From assembly GCA_021732005.1 (NCBI GenBank), contig JAKFVT010000026.1, forward strand, positions 1-64,000: 64,000 nt of DNA. Reading direction: 5' to 3'. Under the pieces are notes generated by a model. That model was given only the letters and a program-made list of their open reading frames with translations, did not search any database and was not told the origin of the DNA. Shown piece by piece: positions 25,398 to 34,844 of this stretch (its first letter is position 1; each line of letters starts with the position of its first letter). Source of the stretch: Mycobacterium sp. Lineage in GTDB: Bacteria; Actinomycetota; Actinomycetes; Mycobacteriales; Mycobacteriaceae. Both the position numbers and the translations under genes were made by a program.

Positions 25398-27734
25398 TCA
25401 TCGCTCCTGGGTTTCGGCGGCCGCGGCGAACAGCACGCCGTCGGTGATCAGCCGGTCGATCTCGTCGGCAGTCATGTTCAGCACGTCGCTACAGATCTGG
25501 CGGGTATCTGCGCCGGGCAGCGGCGCGGGGCGCTGCGGCGCGGGCGGGATGTGGCGGTAGGGCGCCGGGCCGGCCTCGGTCGGCAGCGGATGCTCGAGCA
25601 GCGGATGGACCATGTCGCTGAACACTTTTCGCAACGTCAGCTGCGGATCGTCGGCCAGGTCGGCGGCCCGGTTCATCGGGCCGGCGGGCACCCCGGCGGC
25701 CTGCAGCGCCTCGGCAACCTGCAGTGGCGAGCGTTCCCTGGTCCAGTCGGCCAGCTCGGTGTCGCCGATGACGGCGGCCACCGCCTCGCGGTCGGCATCG
25801 GACCGAATGGACACCGCACACCATTCGTCGTCCCCAGCGCACGCAAGCACCAGATGCTCGGCGGGGTCCGGCTCGACGTGCCCGGCTCCGGTAGCGGCGG
25901 CGGCCAGCGTGACGTAGAGCGTGTCGAGTTGGTTGATCGCGGCCTCAGCCTGCGACACGTGGGTCCGGGCGCCGATCCCGTCCCGCTCGCGGCGGATCAG
26001 TCCGGCCAGCGCCCCGATGGCACTGATCCGCCCCACCACATGGTCGGGGAAGATCGTCGTCGCGTCGTAGAAGGCATGCCGCGCGGTGGGGGCCGCCGGC
26101 TCCTGCGACGTCCACAGCCGGGTCACGCCGATCGTCGCGCGCACCAGCGGGCCGTACCCGAGGCGCTTGCTCCACGGTCCGGTGTCACCGAATGCGCTGC
26201 TTTCGGCCAGTACCAGGCCGGGATTGAGCTCCCGCAGGCGTTCGGGGGAAAAGCCAAGTGCGGCCAGTGTTCCCGGCTTGAAGTTGGCGAACACCGCATC
26301 AGAAGCGGCCACCAGGCGGCCGAACACCTCGGCGCCTTCGGGGCTGCGCAACTCCAGGCCCAGGCCGAGCTGATTGCGATGGGCGCGGGCGAACGACTCG
26401 CTGATCTTCTGATCGGGACGCTTCTGGCGCAAGCCGTCGGGGTAGCCGGCGCTCTCGATTTTGATCACCTCGGCGCCGAGGTCGCCGAACAGCCGGCCGA
26501 GTTCACCACCGGCGACGATGACGCCGAGGTCCAGCACGCGGACGCCGGCCAGCGGCCGGGCACCCACCGCCCGGGTGGCATCGGGTGCGAATTGCGCTGA
26601 TGTCCAACGGGTGTCGCCGCCGTCGAGGCCGGGCGCCGGTGTGCGGTATCCGGCGTGGCCGCCGTCGACCACCCAGTAGCCGGCCGGTACCCGAGCCGTC
26701 ACGCCGGGCGCCAACTCGACGTCGAGCAGGGCCCCGACCTCGGTGAGATGCTCGGACTCCAGCGCTTGCGAAGGAGTCAGCACCGCGGCGATCGGCACAC
26801 CGTGGGCCTGGCCCTCGGCAACCAGCTGAGCCATCGTCTTATCGGCGAATAGCGCAGCCATCAACTGGCCGAGCTCACCGAAGGCTTTGGTGCGGGCGGC
26901 AATCGAGTCGAAGATCGGGTCCTGGAACTGTTCTGGCTCCCCCAGCCATGCCCGCATGCCGCGCCACTGCCGGGGCGCCAGCACACAGATCCTCACGTAG
27001 CCGTCGCGGCAGGCGAAGATCGGATACGAATCCTGATTTCGCGGCCTGCCGCGCCAGCGCTCGGCCGCGTTGCGGGCGGTCGCGGCCTGGCCCTGCGTTC
27101 CGAACGGCGGATCCAATGCCAGCACCACCGCGTCGTACCGGGAGAAGTCGATGTAATCGCCTGTCCCGCAGCGCAATCGGTTGAAGTACGCCACCAGGAC
27201 CGACCATGCTGCCTGCACTGCCGCGGTGGTGGAGGCGATACCGTCCGGGGGCAGCACCGGCTTGCCCGTCATCGGTCCCGACCGGGACAGCGCGGTGGAC
27301 ATCGCGTAGAGCACCGGGTCGCTGGCCCGCCACGACGCCCGGGGACCCTCGGTGCCGAAGTCGGTGACCGTCATCGCGACCAGCTGCGGGAACTGGTCGG
27401 CCAGTGCGGCGCCGGAGGTGCCGAATGCCGCCACCAACCCGGGGGTTCCGCTGTCGACGAGGATGTCGGCCTCGCCGGCCAACTCGACGAACCGGCGCCG
27501 GTCGGCGTCGGCGGCGGGATCGAGCACCAGGCCGCGCTTGTTCGCGTTGTGCAGTGCGAACGGGATACTGACACCGTCGAGGGTGGGCAGCGCCCGGCGG
27601 GCGGGGCTACCTCCCGGCGCCTCGACCTTGATGACGTCGGCGCCGAGGTCGGCCAGCAGCCGGCCGACCGCGTCGCCGGTCCGGTCACACAGGTCGAGCA
27701 CCCGCACGCCACTGAGCAGGCCGGGAGCCGTCAC
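25398..27734 (-). CDS. tandem double-domain family III (CaiB/BaiF) CoA-transferase, Rv1866-like
   Basis: A 778-residue protein, the recalled length of Rv1866. It is two family III CoA-transferase halves in one chain. Half 1 (about 5-375) opens LLSGVRVLDLCDRTGDAVGRLLADLGADVIKVEAPGG; half 2 (about 390-770) opens PLAGVRVLDLGVIVAGGELGRLFGDLGAEVIKIES. The expected catalytic Asp is kept in both (LPPDGIASTTAAVQAAW; IFPDHVVGRISAIGALAGL). Family III enzymes normally form interlocked dimers of identical chains; the fusion probably forms the interlocked unit within one chain. GTG 27734 gives the canonical start. The ALDH gene follows after 1 bp. The acyl substrates are unknown. Confidence 0.88.
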   Translation of the reverse strand: MTAPGLLSGVRVLDLCDRTGDAVGRLLADLGADVIKVEAPGGSPARRALPTLDGVSIPFALHNANKRGLVLDPAADADRRRFVELAGEADILVDSGTPGLVAAFGTSGAALADQFPQLVAMTVTDFGTEGPRASWRASDPVLYAMSTALSRSGPMTGKPVLPPDGIASTTAAVQAAWSVLVAYFNRLRCGTGDYIDFSRYDAVVLALDPPFGTQGQAATARNAAERWRGRPRNQDSYPIFACRDGYVRICVLAPRQWRGMRAWLGEPEQFQDPIFDSIAARTKAFGELGQLMAALFADKTMAQLVAEGQAHGVPIAAVLTPSQALESEHLTEVGALLDVELAPGVTARVPAGYWVVDGGHAGYRTPAPGLDGGDTRWTSAQFAPDATRAVGARPLAGVRVLDLGVIVAGGELGRLFGDLGAEVIKIESAGYPDGLRQKRPDQKISESFARAHRNQLGLGLELRSPEGAEVFGRLVAASDAVFANFKPGTLAALGFSPERLRELNPGLVLAESSAFGDTGPWSKRLGYGPLVRATIGVTRLWTSQEPAAPTARHAFYDATTIFPDHVVGRISAIGALAGLIRRERDGIGARTHVSQAEAAINQLDTLYVTLAAAATGAGHVEPDPAEHLVLACAGDDEWCAVSIRSDADREAVAAVIGDTELADWTRERSPLQVAEALQAAGVPAGPMNRAADLADDPQLTLRKVFSDMVHPLLEHPLPTEAGPAPYRHIPPAPQRPAPLPGADTRQICSDVLNMTADEIDRLITDGVLFAAAAETQER

Positions 27735-27828
27735 GAGTCCATCACCACGCCGAGCACGTCGGACAGCGTAGTGGTGAACATTCGGTGCCCGGTCCGCATG
27801 GTCGTGCCGAACGCTGTTTGATGGGTAC

Positions 27829-30255
27829 ATGGACTCGATGACTGAAGAGACCATCGCCCAACTCGACGGCTGGTGGCGCGCTGCCAACTACCTCTCCGTC
27901 GGTCAGATCTACCTGCTGGACAATCCGCTGCTGCGCACGCCGCTGGCCCGCGAGGACGTCAAGCCCCGGCTGTTGGGCCACTGGGGCACCACGCCCGGGC
28001 TGAATTTCCTCTACGCGCACCTCAACCGCGCGATCAAGGCGCGCGAGCAGTCCACGGTGTACATCACCGGTCCCGGTCACGGCGGTCCCGGCCTGGTGGC
28101 CAATGCCTACCTGGACGGCACCTACACCGAGACCTACCCCGACATCACCCGGGACGCCGAGGGCCTGCGCCGGCTGTTCCGCCAGTTCTCCTTTCCCGGC
28201 GGCATCCCCTCACACGTCGCCCCGGAGACACCCGGGTCGATCCACGAGGGCGGCGAACTCGGCTACGCGTTGTCGCACGCCTACGGCGCGGCCTTCGACA
28301 ATCCCGACCTGCTGGTGGTCGCGGTGGTCGGCGACGGCGAGGCCGAGACCGGCGCGCTGGCCACCAGCTGGCATTCCAACAAGTTCGTCAACACCGCCCG
28401 CGACGGTGTGGTGCTGCCGATCCTGCACCTCAACGGCTACAAGATCGCCAACCCCACGGTGCTGGCGCGGATCCCGGACGACGAATTGCGCAGCCTCATG
28501 GTCGGCTTCGGCCACGAGCCCTACTTCTTCGAGGTGACCGAGGATGCGGCGGCCGATCACGCCGATGCGCACCGCCGGTTCGCCGCACTGCTCGACGAGG
28601 TGCTGGACCGGATCGCGGAGATCAAAGCCTCGCCCTCGGAGGACCGGCCGGCCTGGCCGATGATCGTGTTCCGCACCCCCAAGGGATGGACCGGCCCGGC
28701 CTACATTGACGGCAAGAAGACCACCGGATCGTGGCGCGCGCACCAGGTCCCGCTGGCCAGCGCCCGGGACACTCCCGAGCATCTGCAGGTGCTGGCCGAC
28801 TGGCTGGCGTCCTATCGCGCCGAGGAACTCTTCGACGCCGACGGCACACTGGACCCACACATCGCCGCGCTGGCGCCGGAGGGTCAGCTGCGGATGAGCG
28901 ACAACCCGCACACCAACGGCGGATTGCTGCTCAAAGACCTTCGGCTACCCGACTTTCGGGCGTTCGGGGTGGATGTGCCCGCGCCGGGCGCCACGGTCGC
29001 CGAGGCCACCCGGGTGCTCGGTCAATGGCTCACCGAGGTGATCCGGCTCAACCCGGACAACTTCCGGATCTTCGGGCCCGACGAAACCGCGTCCAACCGG
29101 CTGCAGGCGGTCTTCGACGTGACCGACAAACAGTGGAGTGCCGAGCTCCTCGGACCCGAGGTCGACGAACACCTGGCCCGCGCTGGGCGGGTGATGGAGA
29201 TGCTCTCCGAACACCAGTGCCAAGGCTGGCTGGAGGGCTACCTGCTGACCGGCAGGCACGGGCTGTTCAACTGTTACGAGGCATTCATCCACATCATCGA
29301 CTCGATGTTCAACCAGCACGCCAAATGGCTGAAGGTGACCAACCACATCCCGTGGCGCCGGCCGATCGCCAGCCTCAATTACCTTCTGTCCAGCCATGTT
29401 TGGCGCCAAGACCACAACGGGTTCAGTCATCAGGACCCGGGGTTCATCGACCACGTCGTCAACAAGCGGGCCGAAGTGGTGCGGGTGTACCTTCCCCCGG
29501 ATGCCAACACCCTGCTCTCCACCTACGACCACTGCCTGCGATCGCGCCAGTACGTCAACGTCGTCGTCGCAGGCAAGCAGCCACACCCCAACTTCCTCAC
29601 CATGGAGGAGGCGATCGCGCACTGCACCCGCGGCCTGGGTATCTGGGAGTGGGCCGGCAACGAGACGATCGGGAAAGATCCCGACGTGGTGATCGCGGCC
29701 GCCGGTGACGTCCCGACGCTGGAAGCCCTGGCCGCCGTCGACCTGCTGCGCCAGCACCTGCCGGAGTTGCGGGTCCGGTTCGTCAACGTCGTCGACCTGA
29801 TGCGGCTGCAGGACGACACCGAACACCCGCACGGACTGTCGAGCCGGGCGTTCGACGGAGTCTTCACCGCGGACAAGCCGGTGATCTTCGCCTATCACGG
29901 CTATCCCTGGCTGATCCACCGGCTGACCTACCGCCGCAGCAACGACAGCCGCATCCATGTTCGCGGCTACAAGGAGGAGGGCACCACCACGACGCCGTTC
30001 GACATGGTGATGCTCAACGACCTGGACCGCTACCACCTGGTCATCGACGTGATCGACCGCGTCCCGGGCCTGGGTTCCGCTTGCGCCACTCTGCGACAGC
30101 AGATGGTCGACAAGCGCCTGGCCGCCCGCGAGTACACCCGCACCTACGGCGACGACATCCCCGAAGTGCGCGACTGGGTGTGGCCGGATGCGCGCGGCGC
30201 GCAGACCAGTGCGGCGGTCGACGCCACCGCCGCGACCGGTGGGGACAACGAGTAG
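27829..30255 (+). CDS. xfp: xylulose-5-phosphate/fructose-6-phosphate phosphoketolase
   Basis: An 808-residue ThDP enzyme that splits xylulose 5-phosphate or fructose 6-phosphate into acetyl phosphate and an aldose phosphate. Family signatures include [72 protein letters not shown], the ThDP motif [14 protein letters not shown] and the C-terminal [18 protein letters not shown] region. Length is normal. The start could be 27829 or the ATG at 27838. No acetate kinase or phosphotransacetylase lies in this window. It is divergent from the CoA-transferase gene, with 94 bp between. Confidence 0.93.
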   Translation: MDSMTEETIAQLDGWWRAANYLSVGQIYLLDNPLLRTPLAREDVKPRLLGHWGTTPGLNFLYAHLNRAIKAREQSTVYITGPGHGGPGLVANAYLDGTYTETYPDITRDAEGLRRLFRQFSFPGGIPSHVAPETPGSIHEGGELGYALSHAYGAAFDNPDLLVVAVVGDGEAETGALATSWHSNKFVNTARDGVVLPILHLNGYKIANPTVLARIPDDELRSLMVGFGHEPYFFEVTEDAAADHADAHRRFAALLDEVLDRIAEIKASPSEDRPAWPMIVFRTPKGWTGPAYIDGKKTTGSWRAHQVPLASARDTPEHLQVLADWLASYRAEELFDADGTLDPHIAALAPEGQLRMSDNPHTNGGLLLKDLRLPDFRAFGVDVPAPGATVAEATRVLGQWLTEVIRLNPDNFRIFGPDETASNRLQAVFDVTDKQWSAELLGPEVDEHLARAGRVMEMLSEHQCQGWLEGYLLTGRHGLFNCYEAFIHIIDSMFNQHAKWLKVTNHIPWRRPIASLNYLLSSHVWRQDHNGFSHQDPGFIDHVVNKRAEVVRVYLPPDANTLLSTYDHCLRSRQYVNVVVAGKQPHPNFLTMEEAIAHCTRGLGIWEWAGNETIGKDPDVVIAAAGDVPTLEALAAVDLLRQHLPELRVRFVNVVDLMRLQDDTEHPHGLSSRAFDGVFTADKPVIFAYHGYPWLIHRLTYRRSNDSRIHVRGYKEEGTTTTPFDMVMLNDLDRYHLVIDVIDRVPGLGSACATLRQQMVDKRLAAREYTRTYGDDIPEVRDWVWPDARGAQTSAAVDATAATGGDNE

Positions 30256-30300
30256 AACTTTGCTGGGCTACCGCTGAGCGCGGGTACACTCGGGCAGGTT

Positions 30301-31065
30301 ATGTCTGAGCACAGCGCGGTGGCCGCGCATCCCCATCCGCATGCGTTGCAGCTGGCCGCCCTGCATCACTTCCGCGTCTACGTCGATATCGGCGTAGTCG
30401 TCGTCGTGCTCGCCATGAGCAATCTGCTTGCCCACTTCACCACGCCGTGGGCCAACGTCGCCGTGGTGCCCGCCGCCGCCGCCGGCTTGCTGTTGCTGGT
30501 GCGGTCCCGCGGATTGGGCTGGGCCGAACTGGGATTGGGCCGGGAGCATTGGAAATCCGGCGCGCTCTACGCGCTGGGTGCGGTGCTGCTGGTGCTGACC
30601 GTGATCGCCGTCGGCGCGCTGCTCCCCTGGACCCGCCCGATGTTCCTGAACAACCATTACGCGACGCTGTCCGGCGCGCTGGTCGCCTCGATGGTCATCA
30701 TTCCGCTGCAGACCGTCATCCCCGAGGAGCTGGCCTTCCGGGGTGTGCTGCACGGCGCGCTCGACCGGGCCTGGGGCTTCCGGGGCGTGGCCGCTGTCGG
30801 CTCGTTGCTGTTCGGGCTGTGGCACGTCGCCAGTTCACTGGGCTTGACCAGCAGTAACGTCGGTTTCACGCGGCTGTTCGGCGGCGGATTCCTAGGCATG
30901 CTCGCCGGGGTGGTGATGGCGGTGCTGGCCACCGGTGCGGCCGGCTTCGTGTTCACCTGGCTACGGCGGCGCAGCGGCAGCCTGATCGCGCCGATCGCAC
31001 TGCACTGGTCGCTCAACGGCCTCGGTGCGCTGGCCGCCGCGCTGGTGTGGCACCTGTCAACCTGA
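30301..31065 (+). CDS. CPBP-family intramembrane metalloprotease-like protein
   Basis: A 254-residue membrane protein with about seven hydrophobic segments. The three CPBP/Abi motifs are present: EELAFRGVLHG (catalytic Glu-Glu and Arg), FGLWHVASS and ALHWSLNG. Family members include Rce1-type CAAX proteases and bacteriocin immunity proteins. It corresponds in position to Rv1863c. TACACT lies 10 nt before the ATG, giving a very short leader. Its end overlaps the convergent CGNR gene by 9 bp. The substrate is unknown. Confidence 0.85.
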   Translation: MSEHSAVAAHPHPHALQLAALHHFRVYVDIGVVVVVLAMSNLLAHFTTPWANVAVVPAAAAGLLLLVRSRGLGWAELGLGREHWKSGALYALGAVLLVLTVIAVGALLPWTRPMFLNNHYATLSGALVASMVIIPLQTVIPEELAFRGVLHGALDRAWGFRGVAAVGSLLFGLWHVASSLGLTSSNVGFTRLFGGGFLGMLAGVVMAVLATGAAGFVFTWLRRRSGSLIAPIALHWSLNGLGALAAALVWHLST

Positions 31066-31635
31066 GGGTCGGCTGCGCCGCGCGCGGAACTCCCGGTTCT
31101 TGAGCTTGTTGCCACACGTGGCCATATCGCACCAGGTACCGCCATGGTTTCGGGAGCGGTCGTAGAACGCCCACCGGCAGTTCGCGTTGCCGCACGCCTT
31201 CAGATGCGCCCAGGTCCCCTCGCGCTGGGCGTCCGAAACGATCAGTAGCAGCGATAGCAGCCGCCCCGGCAGGGAATCGGCGTCCGCGGCCACGTCGAGC
31301 GCGCCGTCGGGACCGAGGTGCACCCGCGCGGTGGCGGTGTCGGCGATCCGGCTCAGCGGGCGCAGGTCGTCTGGGCTCGGCGCAGGACCGCCCGCGTTGT
31401 GCACCAGCAGTGCGCGCAGCGCCTCCCGCACCTCGCGGATCTCGTCCAGCTCCTGCGGCGTGACGGTACCGTCGGCCGCCAGCAGGCCGTGGGACCGCAA
31501 CCAGGGCTCGGCGTCGTCGGCGCCGGCCAGCCGGTCGGCACCGGATTCGAGGTCGGCGGTGTTGACCAGCGCCTGAACCCGGTCGAGCGGCTCGGGCGCC
31601 GGCTTGCTCTCAGGGTCTGCCAGCCAGTCGACCAT
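31057..31635 (-). CDS. CGNR zinc-finger (ABATE-domain) regulator
   Basis: A 192-residue protein. The N-terminal 130 residues form the ABATE domain (LDRVQALVNTADLESGADRLAGADDAEPWLRSHGLL, EIREVREALRALLVHNAGG). The C-terminal CGNR finger has CGNANCRWAFYDRSRNHGGTWCDMATCGNKLKNREFRAR, with four cysteines for zinc and the CGN-K-R signature; it probably binds DNA. Start ATG 31635 is leaderless: TACACT lies 7 nt upstream with TTGTTT 17 nt before that. Its promoter is back-to-back with that of the divergent gene, next to a palindrome that it may bind itself. Confidence 0.85.
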   Translation of the reverse strand: MVDWLADPESKPAPEPLDRVQALVNTADLESGADRLAGADDAEPWLRSHGLLAADGTVTPQELDEIREVREALRALLVHNAGGPAPSPDDLRPLSRIADTATARVHLGPDGALDVAADADSLPGRLLSLLLIVSDAQREGTWAHLKACGNANCRWAFYDRSRNHGGTWCDMATCGNKLKNREFRARRSRPSG

Positions 31636-31671
31636 GGCGTCGAGTGTAGATATCGGTGACCATCAAAACAA
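31636..31671 (-). promoter_or_regulatory. SigA-type leaderless promoter of the CGNR regulator
   Basis: Minus strand: TTGTTT (31671-31666), 17-nt spacer, TACACT (31648-31643), 7 nt, then ATG 31635. Spacing is ideal for the housekeeping sigma factor. Confidence 0.6.
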
Positions 31672-31672
31672 C

Positions 31673-31702
31673 TTGACTGGTCACGAATGACCGGTGTAAC
31701 GT
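31673..31702 (+). promoter_or_regulatory. SigA-type promoter with operator-like palindrome in its spacer
   Basis: TTGACT (31673-31678), 18-nt spacer, TAACGT (31697-31702). The spacer holds the perfect dyad GGTCA-CGAA-TGACC (31679-31692). Further TGACC/GGTCA half-sites lie near 31657 and 31710. A protein bound at the dyad would block the promoter of the downstream gene. Confidence 0.55.
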
Positions 31703-31756
31703 TTTGGGTGGTCATTAGAGTGAGGCAACGACGCCTGCTCGGAACAGGAAACGCCC

Positions 31757-32260
31757 ATGGGGCTCAACCAATTTCACGATAACTTCGGCGAGATTAACAC
31801 CCGGCTGACGGGCGGCCTCGACGCCCCCGCGCCGGCCGCGTCGCATCAGGACGCGACGGTCACCGCGCGACTTCGGGCGCGATTGTTCGCCGGCCGGCTC
31901 GACCGCGACGTCGAGGACGGCATCGCACCACTGCCCGGCAGCCCGCTCGCGGTCCACATGGCGCGACTGACCTCGACCTCCGAACGCGAGGCGCTCGCCC
32001 GCAGTCTGCGCCAGGCCCTCGGCGACCTGCACCGCGACCGGCCGGCGTTCTCGTCGCACATCCCGGTGCACCCGCAGCGGTTGGCGACCTGCCGCGACGT
32101 GGTCGACGACATCACCCTGCGGCTGCATGCCCCGCAACCGGTGCGGGCGCGCGGCATGGCCCGGCTGCGGATCCTGCTGTCCGACGGAACCGGTCCGCTG
32201 TACCGCAGCGGGCGGGGCAGCCTCGCCGCCGGACTGCGCGGAGTCCTCGCCGCCCTGTGA
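31757..32260 (+). CDS. conserved hypothetical protein
   Basis: A 167-residue soluble protein that I do not recognise. It is Arg-rich and helical, with VTARLRARLFAGRLDRDVEDGIAPLPGSPLAVHMARLTSTSEREALARSLRQALGDL in the first half and ARLRILLSDGTGPLYRSGRGSLAAGLRGVLAAL at the end. There is no signal peptide or membrane segment. AGGAAA lies about 8 nt before the ATG. It is divergent from the CGNR regulator, whose putative operator lies in its promoter, so it is a likely target of that regulator. It converges with adhA, with one base between the stops. Confidence 0.7.
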   Translation: MGLNQFHDNFGEINTRLTGGLDAPAPAASHQDATVTARLRARLFAGRLDRDVEDGIAPLPGSPLAVHMARLTSTSEREALARSLRQALGDLHRDRPAFSSHIPVHPQRLATCRDVVDDITLRLHAPQPVRARGMARLRILLSDGTGPLYRSGRGSLAAGLRGVLAAL

Positions 32261-32261
32261 G

Positions 32262-33278
32262 TCATGGCAGCAGGACCGCGGCACCCGCGATGCGACCCTC
32301 AACCAGGTCGGTCAGGGCCCGATCTGCTTGTCCGAGCGGATATTCCGGCGTGGTGACCTCGATGCGATGACGGCCCGCGAAGGCCAGGAAGTCACGGGCG
32401 TCGGCGCGGGTGTTCGACGACACCGACCGGACCTGGCGTTCCTGGAACAGATGTCGCTGATAGTTCAGGGCCGGGATGTCGCTGAGGTGAATGCCCGCGA
32501 TCGCCAGCGTCCCGCCGCGATCGAGCGCCTCGAGGGCCGGCAGCACCAGGTCGCCGACCGGGGCGAACATGATCGCCGCGTCCAGCGGGACCGGCGGCGG
32601 GTCGGCCACGCCCTGCGCGGACGCCACCCCCAGACTCAGCGCCAGCTCCTGCGCCTGGCTGCCGCGCGTCATGACGTGAACCTCGGCACCCTGCGCCAGC
32701 GCCACCTGTGCGGTGATGTGGGCGCTGCCGCCGAACCCGTAGAGTCCCAGCCGTCCGCCGGGCGGGAGCTCGGCGCGCAGCAGCGACCGGTAGCCGATGA
32801 TCCCGGCGCACAGCAGCGGCGCCAGCTCGCTGTCGGTATAGCCCGCCGGCAGTCGATGGGCGAAATCAGCTGGGACAGTGGCGAATTCGGCATAGCCGCC
32901 GTCGGCGTCCCACCCGGTGTAGCGCGAATTAGGACACAGGTTCTCCGCGCCGCGGCGGCAGTACTGGCACACCCCGCAGGTGTGGCGCAGCCACGCGATG
33001 CCGACCCGGTCGCCGGTGGCGAATTCCGCACCGACGTCGGATCCGACCGCAGACCCGACCTCGATGACCTCGCCGACCACCTCGTGCCCGGGCGTGACGT
33101 GCGGGCGGTGCACGGCCAGGTCGCCCTCGGTGACATGCAGGTCGGTGCGACAGACGCCGCAGGCCAGCACGGCCACCAGCAGTTCCCCGGGCGCCGGCCG
33201 CGGAATTGCTGCGGCACTGTCCAGCTCCAGCGGGTGAGTGCGCATCGGCCCGGGCCGACGTACCCGCCAGGCGCGCAT
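32262..33278 (-). CDS. adhA: zinc-dependent alcohol dehydrogenase
   Basis: A 338-residue medium-chain dehydrogenase corresponding to Rv1862 AdhA. Catalytic zinc ligands lie in [16 protein letters not shown] and PGHEVVGEV; the structural zinc cluster is [15 protein letters not shown]. The cofactor fold is [30 protein letters not shown], where the usual GxGxxG is modified to GFGGSA. It should oxidise primary alcohols or reduce aldehydes. ATG 33278 overlaps the stop of the upstream GlsB gene by one base (TAATG), so the two are co-translated. Confidence 0.92.
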   Translation of the reverse strand: MRAWRVRRPGPMRTHPLELDSAAAIPRPAPGELLVAVLACGVCRTDLHVTEGDLAVHRPHVTPGHEVVGEVIEVGSAVGSDVGAEFATGDRVGIAWLRHTCGVCQYCRRGAENLCPNSRYTGWDADGGYAEFATVPADFAHRLPAGYTDSELAPLLCAGIIGYRSLLRAELPPGGRLGLYGFGGSAHITAQVALAQGAEVHVMTRGSQAQELALSLGVASAQGVADPPPVPLDAAIMFAPVGDLVLPALEALDRGGTLAIAGIHLSDIPALNYQRHLFQERQVRSVSSNTRADARDFLAFAGRHRIEVTTPEYPLGQADRALTDLVEGRIAGAAVLLP

Positions 33279-33577
33279 TAGGTCTTGCGGACCATACCGA
33301 CGATCCAGAGCAGGATCACCGAGCCCAGAACCGCGGTGAACAGGGTGAACCACCACCCGCCCGCGGCGGTGTCCAGGAAGAAGCTCAGCAGGAATCCGCC
33401 GATGAGCGCACCCACGATCCCGATGACGATGTTCATCAGGATGCCCGAGCCGCCGCCCTTGACGATCTTGCCGGCGATCCAGCCCGCCAACGCGCCGATG
33501 ATGATGTAGCCGATCCAGCCGACGCTGGTCAGCGTCGTCGAACGGGCGAGGAATTCAGTCGCTGCAACCATGTCCAT
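33278..33577 (-). CDS. GlsB/YeaQ/YmgE-family stress membrane protein (Rv1861-like)
   Basis: A 99-residue protein with three transmembrane helices. Glycine-rich membrane motifs [43 protein letters not shown] are typical of the transglycosylase-associated (GlsB) family, which responds to envelope or general stress. GGAGGAGA precedes the ATG at a good distance. It is followed by adhA with a one-base overlap, a pairing also seen for Rv1861 and Rv1862. Whether it has a direct role in alcohol metabolism is unknown. Confidence 0.85.
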   Translation of the reverse strand: MDMVAATEFLARSTTLTSVGWIGYIIIGALAGWIAGKIVKGGGSGILMNIVIGIVGALIGGFLLSFFLDTAAGGWWFTLFTAVLGSVILLWIVGMVRKT

Positions 33578-33652
33578 GACGGTCTCCTCCGGTTGGCTGG
33601 CCAGCGTGAATGCCGACCGCTATCCCTTGGTATACGCCTGGCAGGTAACGAT

Positions 33653-33671
33653 TGGCCGCATCAAACGGCCA
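33653..33671 (-). terminator. possible apa terminator
   Basis: TGGCCG (33653-33658) pairs with CGGCCA (33666-33671) around a 7-nt loop, 8 bp after the apa stop. The stem is short and no U-tract follows. Confidence 0.35.
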
Positions 33672-33678
33672 CGATCAC

Positions 33679-34725
33679 CTATTGGCCGGGAGTCATCCCG
33701 GGGACCGGCGTCTCCACCGGGACGGGAACACCGAGCGGGATGCGCCCACCCGCAGCGGGCGGCGGAGCGTTCGGATCAGCCACAGGCGCGTTGGGATCTC
33801 CCGCCGGCGCAGGCGGCGGCGTGTACGGCCGGATCGACTCGGCGAGCGCCTTGGCTGCGGCCGGATCGATCGGATCCTTGGCGGTGCCCAGCCACACCAC
33901 GAACCAGCGCTGATTGCGCTGATCGCGCGGCGCGTTCGGGACAGACGTGCCGACCACACCGGCCCAGATCTGGCCGTTGGGCTTGGTGGTGTCGGTGAAC
34001 TTCACCTCGTAGGACGAGAAGTAGCCCGGCATGTCACCGGCCTGCAGCGCGCCGCTCTGCTGATTGAGCCGGACGCCGGGGAACGGCATGAAGAATTCGC
34101 CCATGTCCGATGCCAGCCGGATCGCGGCCTTGCTGTTGTCCTGCTCGGCGCCGGCGAACAGCTTCAGGTCCAGCCGGCCGAGGATGACGCTGGTGTCGTT
34201 GGCCGTCGGAGCGGGCTGCCCGTTCTCGGCCGGTGCGGTGGTCTTGCTCAGCAGCGCCTGTCCGTAGTTGAGCCGCGAGGCGTCCGACACCACCCACCCG
34301 CCGGGAAGCAGGTAGCTGAAGCCACCTGAGGCGTTCGGGACCCGACCCGGCTCCAGAGGTGCGGGCGGCGGCGGGGCGTTCGGGTCGGCCGGCGGCGCAT
34401 TGGGGTCCGCAGGCGGCGGCGCGACCGGTGGTGCGTTCGGATCGGCCGGCGGCGGCGGCGGAGCGTTGGGATCCGCGGGCGGCGGTACGACCGGGGCGTT
34501 GGGGTCCGCGGGCGGCGGCGGTACGGCCGGCGCGTTGGGATCGGTGGCCGGCGGCGTCGCCGGCGGGACGGCGGGTGCCGCCGTGGTGGGTGTCGGCGTC
34601 GCGGGATCCGCGACGGCGGTCGACGACGGCAGGGCGATCGTGACGGCGGTGGCGGCGGTCACCGCGGTGACCGCGAACGCCGTCCACAGGCCTGGCCGTC
34701 GCGAAATCGAGTCCGGCTGCGTCAT
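33679..34725 (-). CDS. apa: alanine- and proline-rich secreted glycoprotein Apa (fibronectin-attachment protein)
   Basis: A 348-residue secreted protein, homologue of Rv1860 (45/47-kDa antigen). Residues 1-39 are a signal peptide ending AVA before [14 protein letters not shown]. The N-terminal linker (40-130) contains repeated PADPNAP units and Thr-rich stretches that are O-mannosylated in M. tuberculosis. The folded core (about 135-300) opens [37 protein letters not shown] second Pro-rich tail ends the protein. Apa binds fibronectin and is an immunodominant antigen. TAGGTT 7 nt before the ATG gives a leaderless transcript. Confidence 0.95.
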   Translation of the reverse strand: MTQPDSISRRPGLWTAFAVTAVTAATAVTIALPSSTAVADPATPTPTTAAPAVPPATPPATDPNAPAVPPPPADPNAPVVPPPADPNAPPPPPADPNAPPVAPPPADPNAPPADPNAPPPPAPLEPGRVPNASGGFSYLLPGGWVVSDASRLNYGQALLSKTTAPAENGQPAPTANDTSVILGRLDLKLFAGAEQDNSKAAIRLASDMGEFFMPFPGVRLNQQSGALQAGDMPGYFSSYEVKFTDTTKPNGQIWAGVVGTSVPNAPRDQRNQRWFVVWLGTAKDPIDPAAAKALAESIRPYTPPPAPAGDPNAPVADPNAPPPAAGGRIPLGVPVPVETPVPGMTPGQ

Positions 34726-34738
34726 GGCGATGAACCTA
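34726..34738 (-). promoter_or_regulatory. leaderless-type -10 element of apa
   Basis: Minus strand: TAGGTT (34738-34733), 7 nt, ATG 34725. No Shine-Dalgarno is present. Confidence 0.6.
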
Positions 34739-34844
34739 CCGTGTTACGGCCGTGACGCAAGTGTGGCCTGCTCACGATGTGGCGCCCTGTAACGCTGTTG
34801 CGAGCTTACAAAATCGGCCGACTATGCAGGTCGCCGACGCGTCG

